Below, in pieces: positions 27,608 to 37,800 of a stretch of DNA of 64,000 nucleotides; the first letter of the stretch is position 1; each line of letters starts with the position of its first letter. The notes beneath the pieces are model-generated. The model saw only the letters and a list, made by a program, of their open reading frames with translations, was not told the DNA's origin and ran no database searches. The translations under genes were made by a program, and so were the position numbers. Source of the stretch: an uncultured Alistipes sp. (GTDB taxonomy: Bacteria; Bacteroidota; Bacteroidia; Bacteroidales; Rikenellaceae); NCBI GenBank assembly GCA_900549685.1, contig UROX01000001.1, positions 5,831 through 69,830 on the forward strand, given 5' to 3'.

Positions 27608-28168
27608 TTACAGGGATTCGGACGAATCGCGGTCGGCAGCGAAAGGATCGGCGGGACGTTTGGCGAAGAACGATACGATGAGTCCGATCAGACCGCCGTA
27701 GATCACCATACCGAAAATTCCGCCGAGCACGACGACGATCGGATTCTTCATCATGCTCATCGTCAGCTTTCCGGCCGCCCGCACTTCGCGTTCGCTCATT
27801 CCGTTTTCAGCCAGTGTGGCTACCGTCAGGTCCATCTGGTCCTGAAAGCCCTGCGGATCGAGCCAGTTAATGAGAACAAACTGACCCAACCCGGCCAGCA
27901 CGCCGGCGAAAAGCGATATGCGGAGCATCAGCAGATAGCACCTCCCGAAAGAGAAGCCTTCGCTCCCGCTCAGAACCGCCGCCCGACGGGCATAAAAATA
28001 GAGAAAGCCCGCGATGGCGAAAAAGCAGAGGGCATTGCACAGCGACGCCACGCCGGAGACCGATTTGCCGAAATGGGCGGCCAGAGAGAGCGCCGCATAG
28101 ACCAGTCCCAGATAGAGACCGCCCGTGGCCGCTTCGCGCCAAAGCGTTTTGTTCAGATTCTGTTCCAT
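27608..28168 (-). CDS. DUF4199 family membrane protein
   Basis: This 186-residue inner-membrane protein has four hydrophobic segments (about 14-34, 38-60, 73-97, 142-168). It fits DUF4199, a Bacteroidota family of unknown function usually encoded next to a family 2 glycosyltransferase, as it is here (10 nt). The polar loop between the third and fourth segments (DQMDLTVATLAENGMSEREV) is typical. I chose the ATG of MEQNLNKTLWREA; longer frames upstream run into the neighbouring gene. It lies 35 nt after the TsaC gene, so one operon is likely. Confidence 0.8.
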   Translation of the reverse strand: MEQNLNKTLWREAATGGLYLGLVYAALSLAAHFGKSVSGVASLCNALCFFAIAGFLYFYARRAAVLSGSEGFSFGRCYLLMLRISLFAGVLAGLGQFVLINWLDPQGFQDQMDLTVATLAENGMSEREVRAAGKLTMSMMKNPIVVVLGGIFGMVIYGGLIGLIVSFFAKRPADPFAADRDSSESL

Positions 28169-28203
28169 ATTTATCTTTCTTTTTATCCTTTCCTCCGAAA
28201 AAA

Positions 28204-28806
28204 TCAGGCCAGTTCGCCGGCACCTTCCCTCAATATGCGGATGTCGCTTTCGTCCGTACAGTCCACGACCGTCGAAGGCGTCCGGGTGCCGTAACCGCCG
28301 TCGATCACGGCATCGACCCGCAAACCGTAGCGCTCTTCGATGAGCGAAGGATCGGTCGTATATTCCTCCTCGTCCGAATCCTTGACCGACGCCGTCACCA
28401 GCGGACACCCCAAGGCCTCGACCAGCGCGACGGGAACCGCATGGGCGGGAATACGCACCCCTACGGTCTTACGCTTCTCCAGAAATTTGTCGGGCACCTT
28501 GCCCGATGCGTTCAGGACGAAAGTGAACGGTCCCGGCAGGTTTCTTCTCAACAATTTGAAAACGGCATTGCTCACCCTGGCGTAAACGGACACTGTGCTC
28601 AGATCGGGACATACGATCGTGAAATCGTTCCCCTGACGACCGCTCAACACCCGAATTCTCTCGATGGCCTTCGCGCTCCGGATCGAACATCCGAACGCAT
28701 ACACGCCATCGGTCGGATAGACGATCACGCCGTCGCGGCGCAATATATCCACGACCCGGGCGACAGCTTTTTCGTCGGGGTTTTTCGGATAGATTCTAAT
28801 CATCAT
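28204..28806 (-). CDS. L-threonylcarbamoyladenylate synthase (Sua5/YciO/YrdC)
   Basis: This enzyme makes threonylcarbamoyl-AMP from threonine, bicarbonate and ATP for the t6A37 modification of tRNAs reading ANN codons. The 200-residue length fits the short TsaC/YciO type without the Sua5 tail. Visible motifs are the N-terminal DGVIVYPTDGVYAFGCS, KAIERIRVLSGR, FTIVCPDLS, PGPFTFVLNA and KRKTVGVRIPAH. YciO-type paralogs look very similar, so the symbol is left empty. Two adjacent ATGs (MMIRIYP) start it. It is the first gene of the run to DUF4199 and the glycosyltransferase, and lies 42 nt downstream of the ffs RNA gene. Confidence 0.88.
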   Translation of the reverse strand: MMIRIYPKNPDEKAVARVVDILRRDGVIVYPTDGVYAFGCSIRSAKAIERIRVLSGRQGNDFTIVCPDLSTVSVYARVSNAVFKLLRRNLPGPFTFVLNASGKVPDKFLEKRKTVGVRIPAHAVPVALVEALGCPLVTASVKDSDEEEYTTDPSLIEERYGLRVDAVIDGGYGTRTPSTVVDCTDESDIRILREGAGELA

Positions 28807-28848
28807 AACCCTCGGTGTTTGGCGCTAAACAGGCTGAAAATAAAAAAA

Positions 28849-28944
28849 GGGTAAGCTACTTATATCGCACCGCTACAACCGCCTACCCTTGCTGTCTTCC
28901 GACCCTGGGGGATTCAGCAGGAGCTGGTCGTATAAGACTTACCC
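28849..28944 (-). ncRNA. ffs: Signal recognition particle RNA (small bacterial SRP RNA)
   Basis: The minus strand from 28944 folds into one long hairpin. The ends GGGTAAG and CTTACCC pair (28938-28944 with 28849-28855), followed by a CTTATA/TATAAG helix. The apex carries the SRP domain IV signature GGTCGGAAGACAGCA (complement of 28890-28904) with a GGAA tetraloop and the CAGG...AGCA internal loop bound by Ffh. The length of about 96 nt is right for the small form. Seven T follow on the minus strand (28842-28848), a terminator, and a full-consensus promoter precedes it. It targets ribosomes making membrane proteins to FtsY/SecYEG. Confidence 0.92.
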
Positions 28945-28948
28945 GACA

Positions 28949-28979
28949 CAAAATTACTCAAATTCGTTATATTTGCAAA
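28949..28979 (-). promoter_or_regulatory. Promoter of ffs
   Basis: Minus strand TTTG (complement of 28976-28979), a 19-nt spacer, TAATTTTG (complement of 28949-28956). The RNA's paired 5' end begins 5 nt further. It overlaps the divergent mltG promoter. Confidence 0.75.
28968..28975 (+). promoter_or_regulatory. -7 box of the mltG promoter
   Basis: TATATTTG, a perfect match, 19 nt before the mltG ATG. It lies inside the ffs promoter, directly beside the ffs -33 element. No clear -33 TTTG is seen for this direction. Confidence 0.6.
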
Positions 28980-28994
28980 AATATTTTTCGGGAA

Positions 28995-30011
28995 ATGAAA
29001 CGCGGATGGATTCGGTATGCGGCAGTAGCTCTGTCGGCGATCGTCGTGGCGGGCGGTTATGCCGCTTTTCGATATTATCGTTCGACGGCGGTCGTTCGCG
29101 ACGGGGTCGTGCTCGTGCCTACGGGCAGCGACTTCGGTCGGTTGTGCGACTCGCTCTCGGCGAGCGGACTGCTCGGCAGCGAGAAAAAATTCGAGCGACT
29201 GGCCCGGGTCCGCAAACTGGACCGGTCCGTGCGCCCCGGACGTTACGCGCTGAAAGCGGGCACGACCTACGGCGAACTCATCGACCGGCTCCGGGCCGGC
29301 CTGCAATCGCCCGTCCGGGTGACGTTCAACAACGTGCGGACGCTCGACCGGCTCGCAGGCAGCGTTTCGCGCCGCATAGAACCCGACTCGGCCGCCCTGG
29401 CCGAAAAGCTGACCGATCCGGCGACGGCTGCGCATTACGGGTACACGCCGCAGACTTTCATGGCGATGTTCGTGCCCGACACCTACGAAATGTACTGGAA
29501 CTGTTCGGCCGAAGACTTTCTCGACCGGATGAAAAAGGAATCGGACCGTTTCTGGAAAGATCGCGAGGCGAAACTCGCCCGCAGCGGCCTCTCGCGCGAA
29601 GAGGCCGTCACACTGGCCTCTATCGTCTACGAAGAGACCAAGAAAAAGGGAGAAATGCCCCGGGTGGCGGGCGTGTACATCAATCGGCTCCGACGCGGCA
29701 TGCCGTTACAGGCCGATCCGACGGTCAAGTTCGCCCTGGGCGACTTTTCCATCCGCCGCGTGCTGTTCTCTCATCTCGAAGTCGATTCGCCGTACAACAC
29801 CTACAAACATGCCGGACTGCCGCCCGGACCGATCTGCATGCCGTCGATTGCCGCCATCGATGCCGTGCTCGATTTCGAGGAACACGACTATCTCTATTTC
29901 TGCGCCAAAGACGACTTGTCGGGCGCCCATACGTTCGCTCGTACGCTCTCCGAGCACAATCGCAATGCGCAGGCCTACGCCCGGGCGCTGAACCGGCGGG
30001 GCATCCGCTGA
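28995..30011 (+). CDS. mltG: Endolytic murein transglycosylase MltG
   Basis: This inner-membrane enzyme cleaves nascent glycan strands and sets their length. The 338-residue product has one N-terminal transmembrane helix (residues about 7-24), a LysM-like region (about 40-110: LVPTGSDFGRLCDSLSASGLL) and the YceG catalytic domain. The conserved stretch LASIVYEETKKKGEMPRVAGVYINRL holds the catalytic glutamate, and MPLQADPTVKFALG, SPYNTYKHAGLPPGPICMPS and FCAKDDLSGAHTFARTLSEHN complete it. I start at MKRGWIRYAAVAL: a -7 box lies 19 nt upstream, and the longer frame would run through the ffs gene. It is transcribed alone and ends convergent to lolA. Confidence 0.94.
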   Translation: MKRGWIRYAAVALSAIVVAGGYAAFRYYRSTAVVRDGVVLVPTGSDFGRLCDSLSASGLLGSEKKFERLARVRKLDRSVRPGRYALKAGTTYGELIDRLRAGLQSPVRVTFNNVRTLDRLAGSVSRRIEPDSAALAEKLTDPATAAHYGYTPQTFMAMFVPDTYEMYWNCSAEDFLDRMKKESDRFWKDREAKLARSGLSREEAVTLASIVYEETKKKGEMPRVAGVYINRLRRGMPLQADPTVKFALGDFSIRRVLFSHLEVDSPYNTYKHAGLPPGPICMPSIAAIDAVLDFEEHDYLYFCAKDDLSGAHTFARTLSEHNRNAQAYARALNRRGIR

Positions 30012-30233
30012 CGGACTCGGCCGGAAAATCCTGCCTTCGCGACAAGGCGGAAAACGAAAGACGATTCCGTCGCAAGCGTTTTTCGGCCCAAACGGTTCCG
30101 TACTCTCGGTATATACCTCACAACGAAACGGCTGGCGTCGGCTGCTTCCGCGACCCGTCGCGGCGGCACGATGCTCACTCCGCGGCAAGGCCGAAGATAA
30201 CCGGCGCAGGTTCCTGCGGCCGAAAAAGACCGG

Positions 30234-30866
30234 CTACCGGAAATCGATGATCTCGACTCCCTTGTATTTGCTCTTGTCGAACGTGAATGTGGCGGACGAG
30301 ACGGGAACGTCCGGTCTGAATTTCAGAATTTCGATTTCGATCGTATCGTCGCCCTCCATACGGTAGCTGACCGCCACGGGCAGTCCGGTCGCCGGGTCGA
30401 TATCGAGCAGAATCGAGCGGAAGCCGGCGCCGCGGTTTTTCGGCGTCAGTTCCACACGTTCGGCTTTGCGTCCAGATGCTGTAACCGTCCCTTTGTAGGA
30501 AGATTCGAAATCGCCGCTCCCGAGCCGGAAAAAACGGGGCGGGTTGGCCAGCAGCGACGGATCGTTCGGGTCGGGCGCTTCGAGCGTCGCCTCGTTATCG
30601 TCGCTGCGGTACGTATAGAGCAGTTTGCCGTTGCAGAAAAGCTCCGAATCGTTCACGTTCACATAGTAACGGTCGCCGCTGACAACGATCCGCCCCTGCA
30701 CGTCGTCGAACTGATCGGGCATGGAGGCCGTGAACGTCACCTCGTAGGACTTGTAGGAAGCTATTTTCTGCGCCAGATCGGCGACCAGCGATTTCGACCT
30801 GTCGTCGGCCCGGCCCGCCAGGCATAGCAGACTGCACAGGACGGCGAGTAAGATTCTGTTTGTCAT
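30234..30866 (-). CDS. LolA-like outer-membrane lipoprotein carrier
   Basis: This 210-residue periplasmic protein has a signal peptide (MTNRILLAVLCSLLCLAGRA, cleavage after GRA) and an open beta-barrel. Family signs are LAQKIASYKSYEVTFTASMPDQ near the start of the mature part, GRIVVSGDRYYVNVNDSELFCNGKLLYTY, the lipid-cavity strands, and LPVAVSYRMEGDDTIEIEILKF. Bacteroidota LolA-like proteins ferry lipoproteins from the inner to the outer membrane, and here there are several lipoproteins to carry. It lies downstream of ftsK on the same strand, the usual Bacteroidota order, but 280 nt away. Confidence 0.85.
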   Translation of the reverse strand: MTNRILLAVLCSLLCLAGRADDRSKSLVADLAQKIASYKSYEVTFTASMPDQFDDVQGRIVVSGDRYYVNVNDSELFCNGKLLYTYRSDDNEATLEAPDPNDPSLLANPPRFFRLGSGDFESSYKGTVTASGRKAERVELTPKNRGAGFRSILLDIDPATGLPVAVSYRMEGDDTIEIEILKFRPDVPVSSATFTFDKSKYKGVEIIDFR

Positions 30867-31146
30867 TCGAATTCAGGCTTAGTTTCCACAACTATAACGC
30901 AAAAGGCGTGTTTTTATTGAGCCGGCAGCAAAAAGGCTCCGAGAAACGATTCCGCCATGGCATTCGCAGGCTTCAATGCTCCGGAATTTTCTGCGCACTT
31001 CGACCCCGGCCACCGTCGTCCGCGCCCCTCAGACCACATATTCCGTTTCGATTTCGATCCTCCCCTTCAATACAGAGCAGACCCGAAAACACGGCAGCGA
31101 TGCATACCGGCACACTGGAACATACGGCCGCACCCCTTTCCCCGGG

Positions 31147-34020
31147 TTACAGATCGTCGAGCGAGGAGAGTACTTTCTCCAGCGAAAGCATATCCTGAAG
31201 CAGCACCTCGCGGGGTTTGCTGCCCTCGGCCTTGCCGACCACGCCGGCCATTTCGAGCTGGTCCATGATGCGTCCCGCCCGGTTGTAACCGATCGAGAAA
31301 CGGCGCTGGATGGACGAGGTGGAACCCTGCTGGTTCTGCACGACGAAACGGGCCACCTCCTCGAACATCGAATCGAGCTGCGACAGATCGCTCGTCTTGC
31401 TGCCTCCGCCCGCGTCCCCTGAGCCTTCGGGCGTATATTCGGGCAATTCATAGGCTCCGGTATAGCCGCGCTGGTTGGCGATAAATTCGGTGATGCGTTC
31501 GATTTCGGGCGTATCGACGAAGGCGCACTGTACCCGGATCAGATCGCTGCCCGTCGAGACGAGCATGTCGCCCCGGCCGATGAGCTGGTTGGCGCCCGGC
31601 TGGTCGATGATGGTCCGCGAATCGACCATCGACGTCACGCGGAACGCGATCCGAGCCGGGAAGTTGGCTTTGATGACCCCCGTGATGATGTTGGTCGTGG
31701 GTCGCTGCGTAGCGATCACCAGATGGATACCCACGGCCCGCGCCAGCTGGGCGATCCGGGCAATCGGGGTCTCGATCTCGCGTCCGGCCGTCATAATCAG
31801 GTCGGCGAACTCGTCGATGATGACGACGATATAGGGCAGGAAACGGTGTCCCTTCTGCGGGTTGAGTTTGCGGTGGATGAACTTGTCGTTGTACTCGGTG
31901 ATCTTGCGCACTTCGGCTGCCCGAAGCAGGTTGTAGCGGGCATCCATCTCGATACAGATCGAGTTGAGCGTATAGATCACCTTATGCGTGTCGGTGATGA
32001 TCGCGTCGTCCTCGCCGGGCATCTTGGCCAGAAAATGACGTTCGAGCTTCGAATAGAGCGTCAGCTCCACCTTCTTCGGATCGACGAGCACCAGTTTGAG
32101 TTCCGAAGGGTGTTTCTTATAGAGCATCGAGGCGATGATCGCGTTGAGTCCGACGGACTTGCCCTGGCCCGTAGCCCCGGCCACGAGCAGGTGGGGCATC
32201 TTGGCCAGATCGATCACGAACGTCTCGTCCTGAATGGTTTTGCCCAGCACGACGGGGATGTCGTATTTCGATTCCTGGAACTTGACGGACTTGATGACCG
32301 AATACATCGAAACGATTTTCTTGTCCTTGTTGGGCACTTCAATCCCGATGGTCCCCTTGCCGGGAATCGGAGCGATGATACGGATGCCGAGCGCCGAAAG
32401 GCTCTGGGCGATGTCGTCTTCGAGGTTCTTGATTTTCGAAATGCGGACGCCGGGCGCCTGTACGATTTCGTAGAGCGTGACCGTCGGACCGATCGTCGCC
32501 TTGATCTTGTCGATCTTGATGCCGAAATTCTCGAGCGTCTCCTTGATCCGGTTCTTGTTCTCGACGATCTCTTCGCTCGTGACGCTCACCTCGACGCTGT
32601 GGTCTTCGAGCAGCTCGACCGGCGGACGCTGGTAGGAAGAAAGGTCGAGCGTCGGATCGTAGAGCGTATTTTCGATTTCGTCTTCCGTAAGCGTCTTGTC
32701 CTCGGGAAGCCGCTCCACGGTCATATCCTGCTGCGACTCGATGTCGGCATCGCCCGGCACGCGGGCCACGAAAGCGTCTTCGGTCGGAACGGTACTCTCC
32801 TCCGTCCCGGGCAAATTCTCGCCGGAAACGGTTCCGACAGACGGACCGACGACGGAAACGGAAGATGTAGGCACCGGATCGGCAACCCTGTGCGTAAGGT
32901 CCGGTTCCGGAATATCGCGGGATGGAAGAATCGGCAGCGGAGCGGCAGGTGCCACAGGTGCGGCAGGCGTCTCGGCCGGAACCGGTTCTTCGTCGCCCCG
33001 GGCATATTGGATCATAAATCCGTCCTCGTCGGTCTCCTGCCGGGGCGGTTCCTCGGCATTGAGGTCCGTGACGATGAAACCCGCCTCGTCGGTCTCGCTC
33101 CGGCCTTTGCGACGCTCCTCGGATTCGGACGCACGGGGAACGGGACGCGCCACACGTCCCGAATGATCGACGACGACGAAACCTTCGTCATCGATCAATT
33201 CGCCCGGATAGAAAGGCGTATCGTCGGTCCGGTCCGAAGCGGTCCGAACCTCGAAGACATCGTCCTCATCCCGGGCGGCATCGTTCCTACGCCAGGAAGC
33301 GGGAACGGCGGGAGCCACCGCTGCCGGCACACCTTTTTTCGGGATGTCCTTAGACTCGTGCGCCATGATGCCTGCCGCAGTGGCAGACACCGCCTCGCCC
33401 ATTTTCTTGCCGTTATCGACGATGCCGCGGCCCATTCGGTTGAGCATCGAAATCGTATTGCGGTTGATATAGATCGCATACAGCACGATCGAAAGGAGCA
33501 GCAACAGTCCCGTACCGATCTTGCCCAGCACGGACGTCAGCCAGCGGGCGACCAGAATGCCCCATTCGCCTCCCAGTCCGGAACCGAAGACCTCCCAATG
33601 GTCTCCGAAAAGAAATCCCAGCGAGAGCGATCCCAAAATCATAAGAATCAACGTCAGCCGAACCGCCTTACGCAACCGGGCAGGCCGAAAGCGCATGATG
33701 CGGAGCGAAAGAATAACCAGCACGACGGGAATGCACAGGCCGAACAGCCCGAACCATCCGCCCACGATATTGTTCGCCAGAACGGCGCCCAATTTTCCGC
33801 CCCAGTTGCCGACTTCCTGCTCGCCGTGCGAGAAGATCCGGCTCCACAGGGCCACGTTCTGGTCGTCGCGCCAATAGATGAAAAAGGAGACGACCGACAC
33901 GAGCACGAACAACGCGAAAAACAGCAGCGCAAATCCGTAGATCCACCGCTGCGTTTCGCTGAGTCCCTTGACGGGCGGTTGCGCGGCGCCTTGTGCCGCC
34001 GTTTTCTTTTTCGTTGCCAT
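31147..34020 (-). CDS. ftsK: DNA translocase FtsK/SpoIIIE
   Basis: This septal ATPase pumps chromosome ends apart and activates XerCD at dif. The 957-residue protein has an N-terminal domain with four transmembrane segments (about 25-190). An acidic, low-complexity linker follows (about 230-480) holding three copies of a D-[DE]-x-G-F motif (residues 277-283, 311-317, 331-337). The motor has Walker A GATGQGKS near 615 and LVLVDPKKVEL, VIIDEFADLIM and ARAVGIHLVIATQRP. The gamma winged-helix domain (SSIQRRFSIGYNRAGRIMDQLE) ends the protein and recognises KOPS-like sequences in known members. It is 69 nt downstream of murI, at the end of the long minus-strand run. Confidence 0.96.
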   Translation of the reverse strand: MATKKKTAAQGAAQPPVKGLSETQRWIYGFALLFFALFVLVSVVSFFIYWRDDQNVALWSRIFSHGEQEVGNWGGKLGAVLANNIVGGWFGLFGLCIPVVLVILSLRIMRFRPARLRKAVRLTLILMILGSLSLGFLFGDHWEVFGSGLGGEWGILVARWLTSVLGKIGTGLLLLLSIVLYAIYINRNTISMLNRMGRGIVDNGKKMGEAVSATAAGIMAHESKDIPKKGVPAAVAPAVPASWRRNDAARDEDDVFEVRTASDRTDDTPFYPGELIDDEGFVVVDHSGRVARPVPRASESEERRKGRSETDEAGFIVTDLNAEEPPRQETDEDGFMIQYARGDEEPVPAETPAAPVAPAAPLPILPSRDIPEPDLTHRVADPVPTSSVSVVGPSVGTVSGENLPGTEESTVPTEDAFVARVPGDADIESQQDMTVERLPEDKTLTEDEIENTLYDPTLDLSSYQRPPVELLEDHSVEVSVTSEEIVENKNRIKETLENFGIKIDKIKATIGPTVTLYEIVQAPGVRISKIKNLEDDIAQSLSALGIRIIAPIPGKGTIGIEVPNKDKKIVSMYSVIKSVKFQESKYDIPVVLGKTIQDETFVIDLAKMPHLLVAGATGQGKSVGLNAIIASMLYKKHPSELKLVLVDPKKVELTLYSKLERHFLAKMPGEDDAIITDTHKVIYTLNSICIEMDARYNLLRAAEVRKITEYNDKFIHRKLNPQKGHRFLPYIVVIIDEFADLIMTAGREIETPIARIAQLARAVGIHLVIATQRPTTNIITGVIKANFPARIAFRVTSMVDSRTIIDQPGANQLIGRGDMLVSTGSDLIRVQCAFVDTPEIERITEFIANQRGYTGAYELPEYTPEGSGDAGGGSKTSDLSQLDSMFEEVARFVVQNQQGSTSSIQRRFSIGYNRAGRIMDQLEMAGVVGKAEGSKPREVLLQDMLSLEKVLSSLDDL

Positions 34021-34089
34021 TCGTTTACCTTGCTCCTTGTATCCCTTTTCTCGTTCGTCGTTCTATAACGTCCCGGCAGCACGGAACCG

Positions 34090-34875
34090 CTATCCGAAAT
34101 CCGCCGTCGCGGCCTCGTCGCTTTTGGCGATCAACTTATTCAGATACGCCTCGTCGGCGCTGGACATGAACTCGTACCGCGGCTTGCGGTCTGTCTCCGA
34201 GGCGAGTCCCAACTCATGGAGCAGCGTCTCGGTATGCCGCTCGACGGCGGCGGCGGGATTGACCAGTTCGATGTCCCGGTCGCCGATCACCCGCCGCATC
34301 GCAGCAACGAGGAACGGATAGTGCGTACATCCGAGGACGATGCGGTCCGCTCCGGCCTCGATCATCGGTTCGAGCTGCCGCCGGACCGTCTCCAGCGCCT
34401 CTTCGCTGTCCTCCCTATTGCTTTCGACCAGTTCGACGAAACCTTCGCCGACCCGGGAGAGAATCCGTACCCGGTCGGCATATCGCTGCGAGGTTTTGCG
34501 GAACAGACGTCCTTTCAGCGTCGCGGCCGTAGCCAGAATACCGATCACCCCGCTGCGCGAGGAGAGCGCCGCCGGCTTGACGGCAGGCTCCAACCCCACG
34601 AACGGAATCGGGTAGGTCGCACGCAGGTGGTCGATCGTCATGGCCGTCGCCGCATTGCAGGCCACGACGATCAGTTTCACGCCCCGGCCGAGCAATCGCC
34701 GTACGGCGAAATCGACATGTTCCCGAACCTCTTCGGGACTTTTGTCGCCGTAGGGGCAATTCTTTCCGTCACCGTAATAGATCAACGATTCGGCAGGCAG
34801 CTTCCGGCGCAGTTCGCTCCAGACGGTCAGCCCTCCGAGGCCCGAATCGAATACTCCTATCGGCGCGTCGTTCAT
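34090..34875 (-). CDS. murI: Glutamate racemase
   Basis: This enzyme interconverts L- and D-glutamate for peptidoglycan. The 261-residue product has IGVFDSGLGGLTVW at the N-terminus and the two catalytic cysteines in VVACNAATAM (near residue 74) and LGCTHYPFL (near 184). The YYGDGKNCPYGDKS segment is also diagnostic. I start at MNDAPIGVFDSG; upstream codons overlap purL. It starts 11 nt after purL, so it is surely cotranscribed. No regulatory MurA-binding extension is present. Confidence 0.95.
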   Translation of the reverse strand: MNDAPIGVFDSGLGGLTVWSELRRKLPAESLIYYGDGKNCPYGDKSPEEVREHVDFAVRRLLGRGVKLIVVACNAATAMTIDHLRATYPIPFVGLEPAVKPAALSSRSGVIGILATAATLKGRLFRKTSQRYADRVRILSRVGEGFVELVESNREDSEEALETVRRQLEPMIEAGADRIVLGCTHYPFLVAAMRRVIGDRDIELVNPAAAVERHTETLLHELGLASETDRKPRYEFMSSADEAYLNKLIAKSDEAATADFG

Positions 34876-34886
34876 ATCGTTACGTT

Positions 34887-37800
34887 TTACTTCTGCGTTT
34901 TGCTTTCGATCCAGCGACGCGCGTTCACGAAGGCTTCGATCCACGGAGTGACTTCGTCCGCGGTGCGGTCTTCGGGATAGTAGGCCCAGTTCCACGGACG
35001 CAGCGAGCGTTCGAGGTGAGGCATGATCGCCAGATGACGTCCGTCTTCCGAACAGATCGCCGCCGCGTTGTAATCGCTGCCGTTGGGGTTGGCCGGATAC
35101 TCGCCGTACAGATAACGGACGGGAATATGATAGCGGCTTTCCTCGTAGGGCAGGCTGAACTTGCCTTCGCCGTGAGCGACCCAGATACCGAGCTTGCAGC
35201 CCGACAGCGACGAGAGCATCACCGAGCGGTTCTCCTCGATGGTTACGCCGACGAACGTCGATTCGAACTTATGGCTGTCGTTATGCAGCATGCGGGGTTT
35301 CTGTTCGTGGTCGGGCGTGATGAGTCCCAGTTCCACCATCAGCTGGCAACCGTTGCAGACGCCCAGCGACAGCGTGTCGGGACGGGCGAAGAAGCGGTCG
35401 AGCGCCTGCTTGGCTTTCTCGTTGTAGAGGAACGCTCCGGCCCATCCTTTGGCCGACCCCAGCACGTCGGAGTTCGAGAAACCGCCGGGGAAGACCACCA
35501 TGTTCACGTCTTCGAGCGTCTCGCGGCCCGAGATCAGGTCGGTCATGTGCACGTCCTTGACATCCATACCGGCAAGATACATGCACCATGCCATTTCGCG
35601 GTCGCTGTTGATCCCTTTTTCGCGGATGATGGCCGCCCGGATGCCCGTCGGCTTGCGTCGGCTGGCTTCCAGCCCCCACTGCGACAGCTTGCCCGTGAAG
35701 TTTTCGGGGAAACGGTACTGCAATTCCTGTTTCTTATAGTTGGCGAAACGCTCCGAGGCTTTCTGCGGGCCGCTCTGCCGACGATCGAGCAGGTAGGAGG
35801 TTTTGAACCACGTATCGCGCAGATCGTCGATCAGCAGCTTCATCTCCAGTCCGTTGTGGGTAAACACAAAGCGGCGGTCAGTGTTCGTATCGCCGATCAC
35901 GTAGGCATCGACCCCGGCGAACTTGAGGTCCTGGCAGACCTGTACGCCGTCTTCGACCTGAAGCACGAGGGCCGGTTTTTCGCTGAAGAGCACCTTCACG
36001 GTGTCGCTCTCGCCCAACGCCGCGAAGCTGAGATCCATACCGCTGCAATTGTCGGCGAAGGTCATTTCGAGCAGGGCCGTGATGAGACCGCCGGCCGAGA
36101 CGTCGTGTCCGGCCAACACCTTGCCCTCGCGCACGAGCGTCTGCACGGCGGCGAAAGCACGGGCGAAATAGTCGGCCGACTCGACGACGGGCACGTCCGA
36201 TCCGACGCTGCCCACGCTCTGGGCGAAGCTGCTGCCGCCCAATGCGAACGGACTACGGCTCATATCGACATAGACGAGCTGGCTCGGACGGTGTTTCAGC
36301 GCGGGCGACACCGCACCTCTGACATCGGACACTTCGGCCGCGGAGGTGATGATGACCGTTCCCGGCGCGTAAACCAGTTCGCCGTCCTTGTATTTCTGCG
36401 TCATCGACAGCGAGTCCTTGCCCGTGGGAATATTGATGCCCAATGCCACGGCATAGTCGCTGGCGGCCTGCACGGCGGCATAGAGCCGTGCGTCCTCGCC
36501 CTCGTTCTTGCAGGGCCACATCCAGTTGGCACTGAGCGAGACGGAACCCAGTCCGCCGTCGATCGGAGCCAGCACGATGTTGGTCAGCGACTCGGTGATG
36601 GCCAGTACCGATCCTTTGGCAGGATCAGCCAGCGCGGCGGCGGGAGCATGGCCCAGCGCCGTGGCGATACCGTGCCGGCCCTGATAGTCCAGCGCCACGA
36701 CGGCACAGTCGTTGAGCGGAAGCTGGATGCTGCCGGCGGTCTGCTGCATGGCGACTCGGCCTGTCACCGAGCGGTCCACTTTGTTGGTCAGCCAGTCCTT
36801 GCAGGCCACGGCTTCGATCTGGAGCACATTCTCGATGTATTTCATCAGGTTACCCGCACTATATTGCGGTTCGGCGAACGTCTCTGCGACCGTATGGTCG
36901 GTGAGCACCGTGCGCGGCGCCTTGCCGAACATGTCTTCGAGTTTGAGGTCGATGGGTTTCTCGCCCGTCTTGTTATCGACGAACGTGAACTGCATGTCGC
37001 CCGTAGCCTCGCCGATCTCGTAGAACGGAGCGCGTTCGCGTTCGGCGATGCGGCGCAGCTTATCGACATTCTCCTGTTTGACGACGAGTCCCATGCGTTC
37101 CTGCGACTCGTTGCCGACGATTTCCTTGGCGCTGAGGGTCGGATCGCCGATCGGGAGACGGTCCATGTCAATGCGGCCGCCGGTGGCTTCCACCAGCTCG
37201 CTCAGGCAGTTCAGATGGCCGCCCGCACCGTGGTCGTGGATCGAGATGATCGGATTGATCGCCTCCTCGGAAATGGCCCGGATCGCGTTGTAGGCTCTCT
37301 TCTGCATTTCGGGATTCGACCGCTGCACGGCGTTCAGCTCGATGGCTCCGGCATATTCGCCGGTAGCGACCGACGACACGGCACCGCCGCCCATACCGAT
37401 GCGATAGTTGTCGCCCCCGAGCAGCACGACCTTGTCGCCGGCTTCGGGTTCGTCCTTGAGGCTGTCCTGCTTGCGGCCGTAGCCGATACCGCCGGCCTGC
37501 ATGATGACCTTGTCGAAGCCGTATTTCTTACCGTTCTCGAAATGTTCGAACGTCTGGAGACTGCCGCAGATGAGCGGCTGGCCGAACTTGTTGCCGAAGT
37601 CCGAAGCGCCGTTCGACGCCTTGATGAGGATGTCCTCGGGCGTCTGGTAAAGCCACTGGCGCGGCTCGGTGTGCTTTTCCCACTCGCGGCCGCCGTCCAG
37701 ACGCGGATAGGCGGTCATGTACACGGCCGTACCCGCCACGGGGAACGCACCCTTGCCGCCCGCGATACGGTCGCGGATCTCGCCGCCGGTACCGGTAGCC

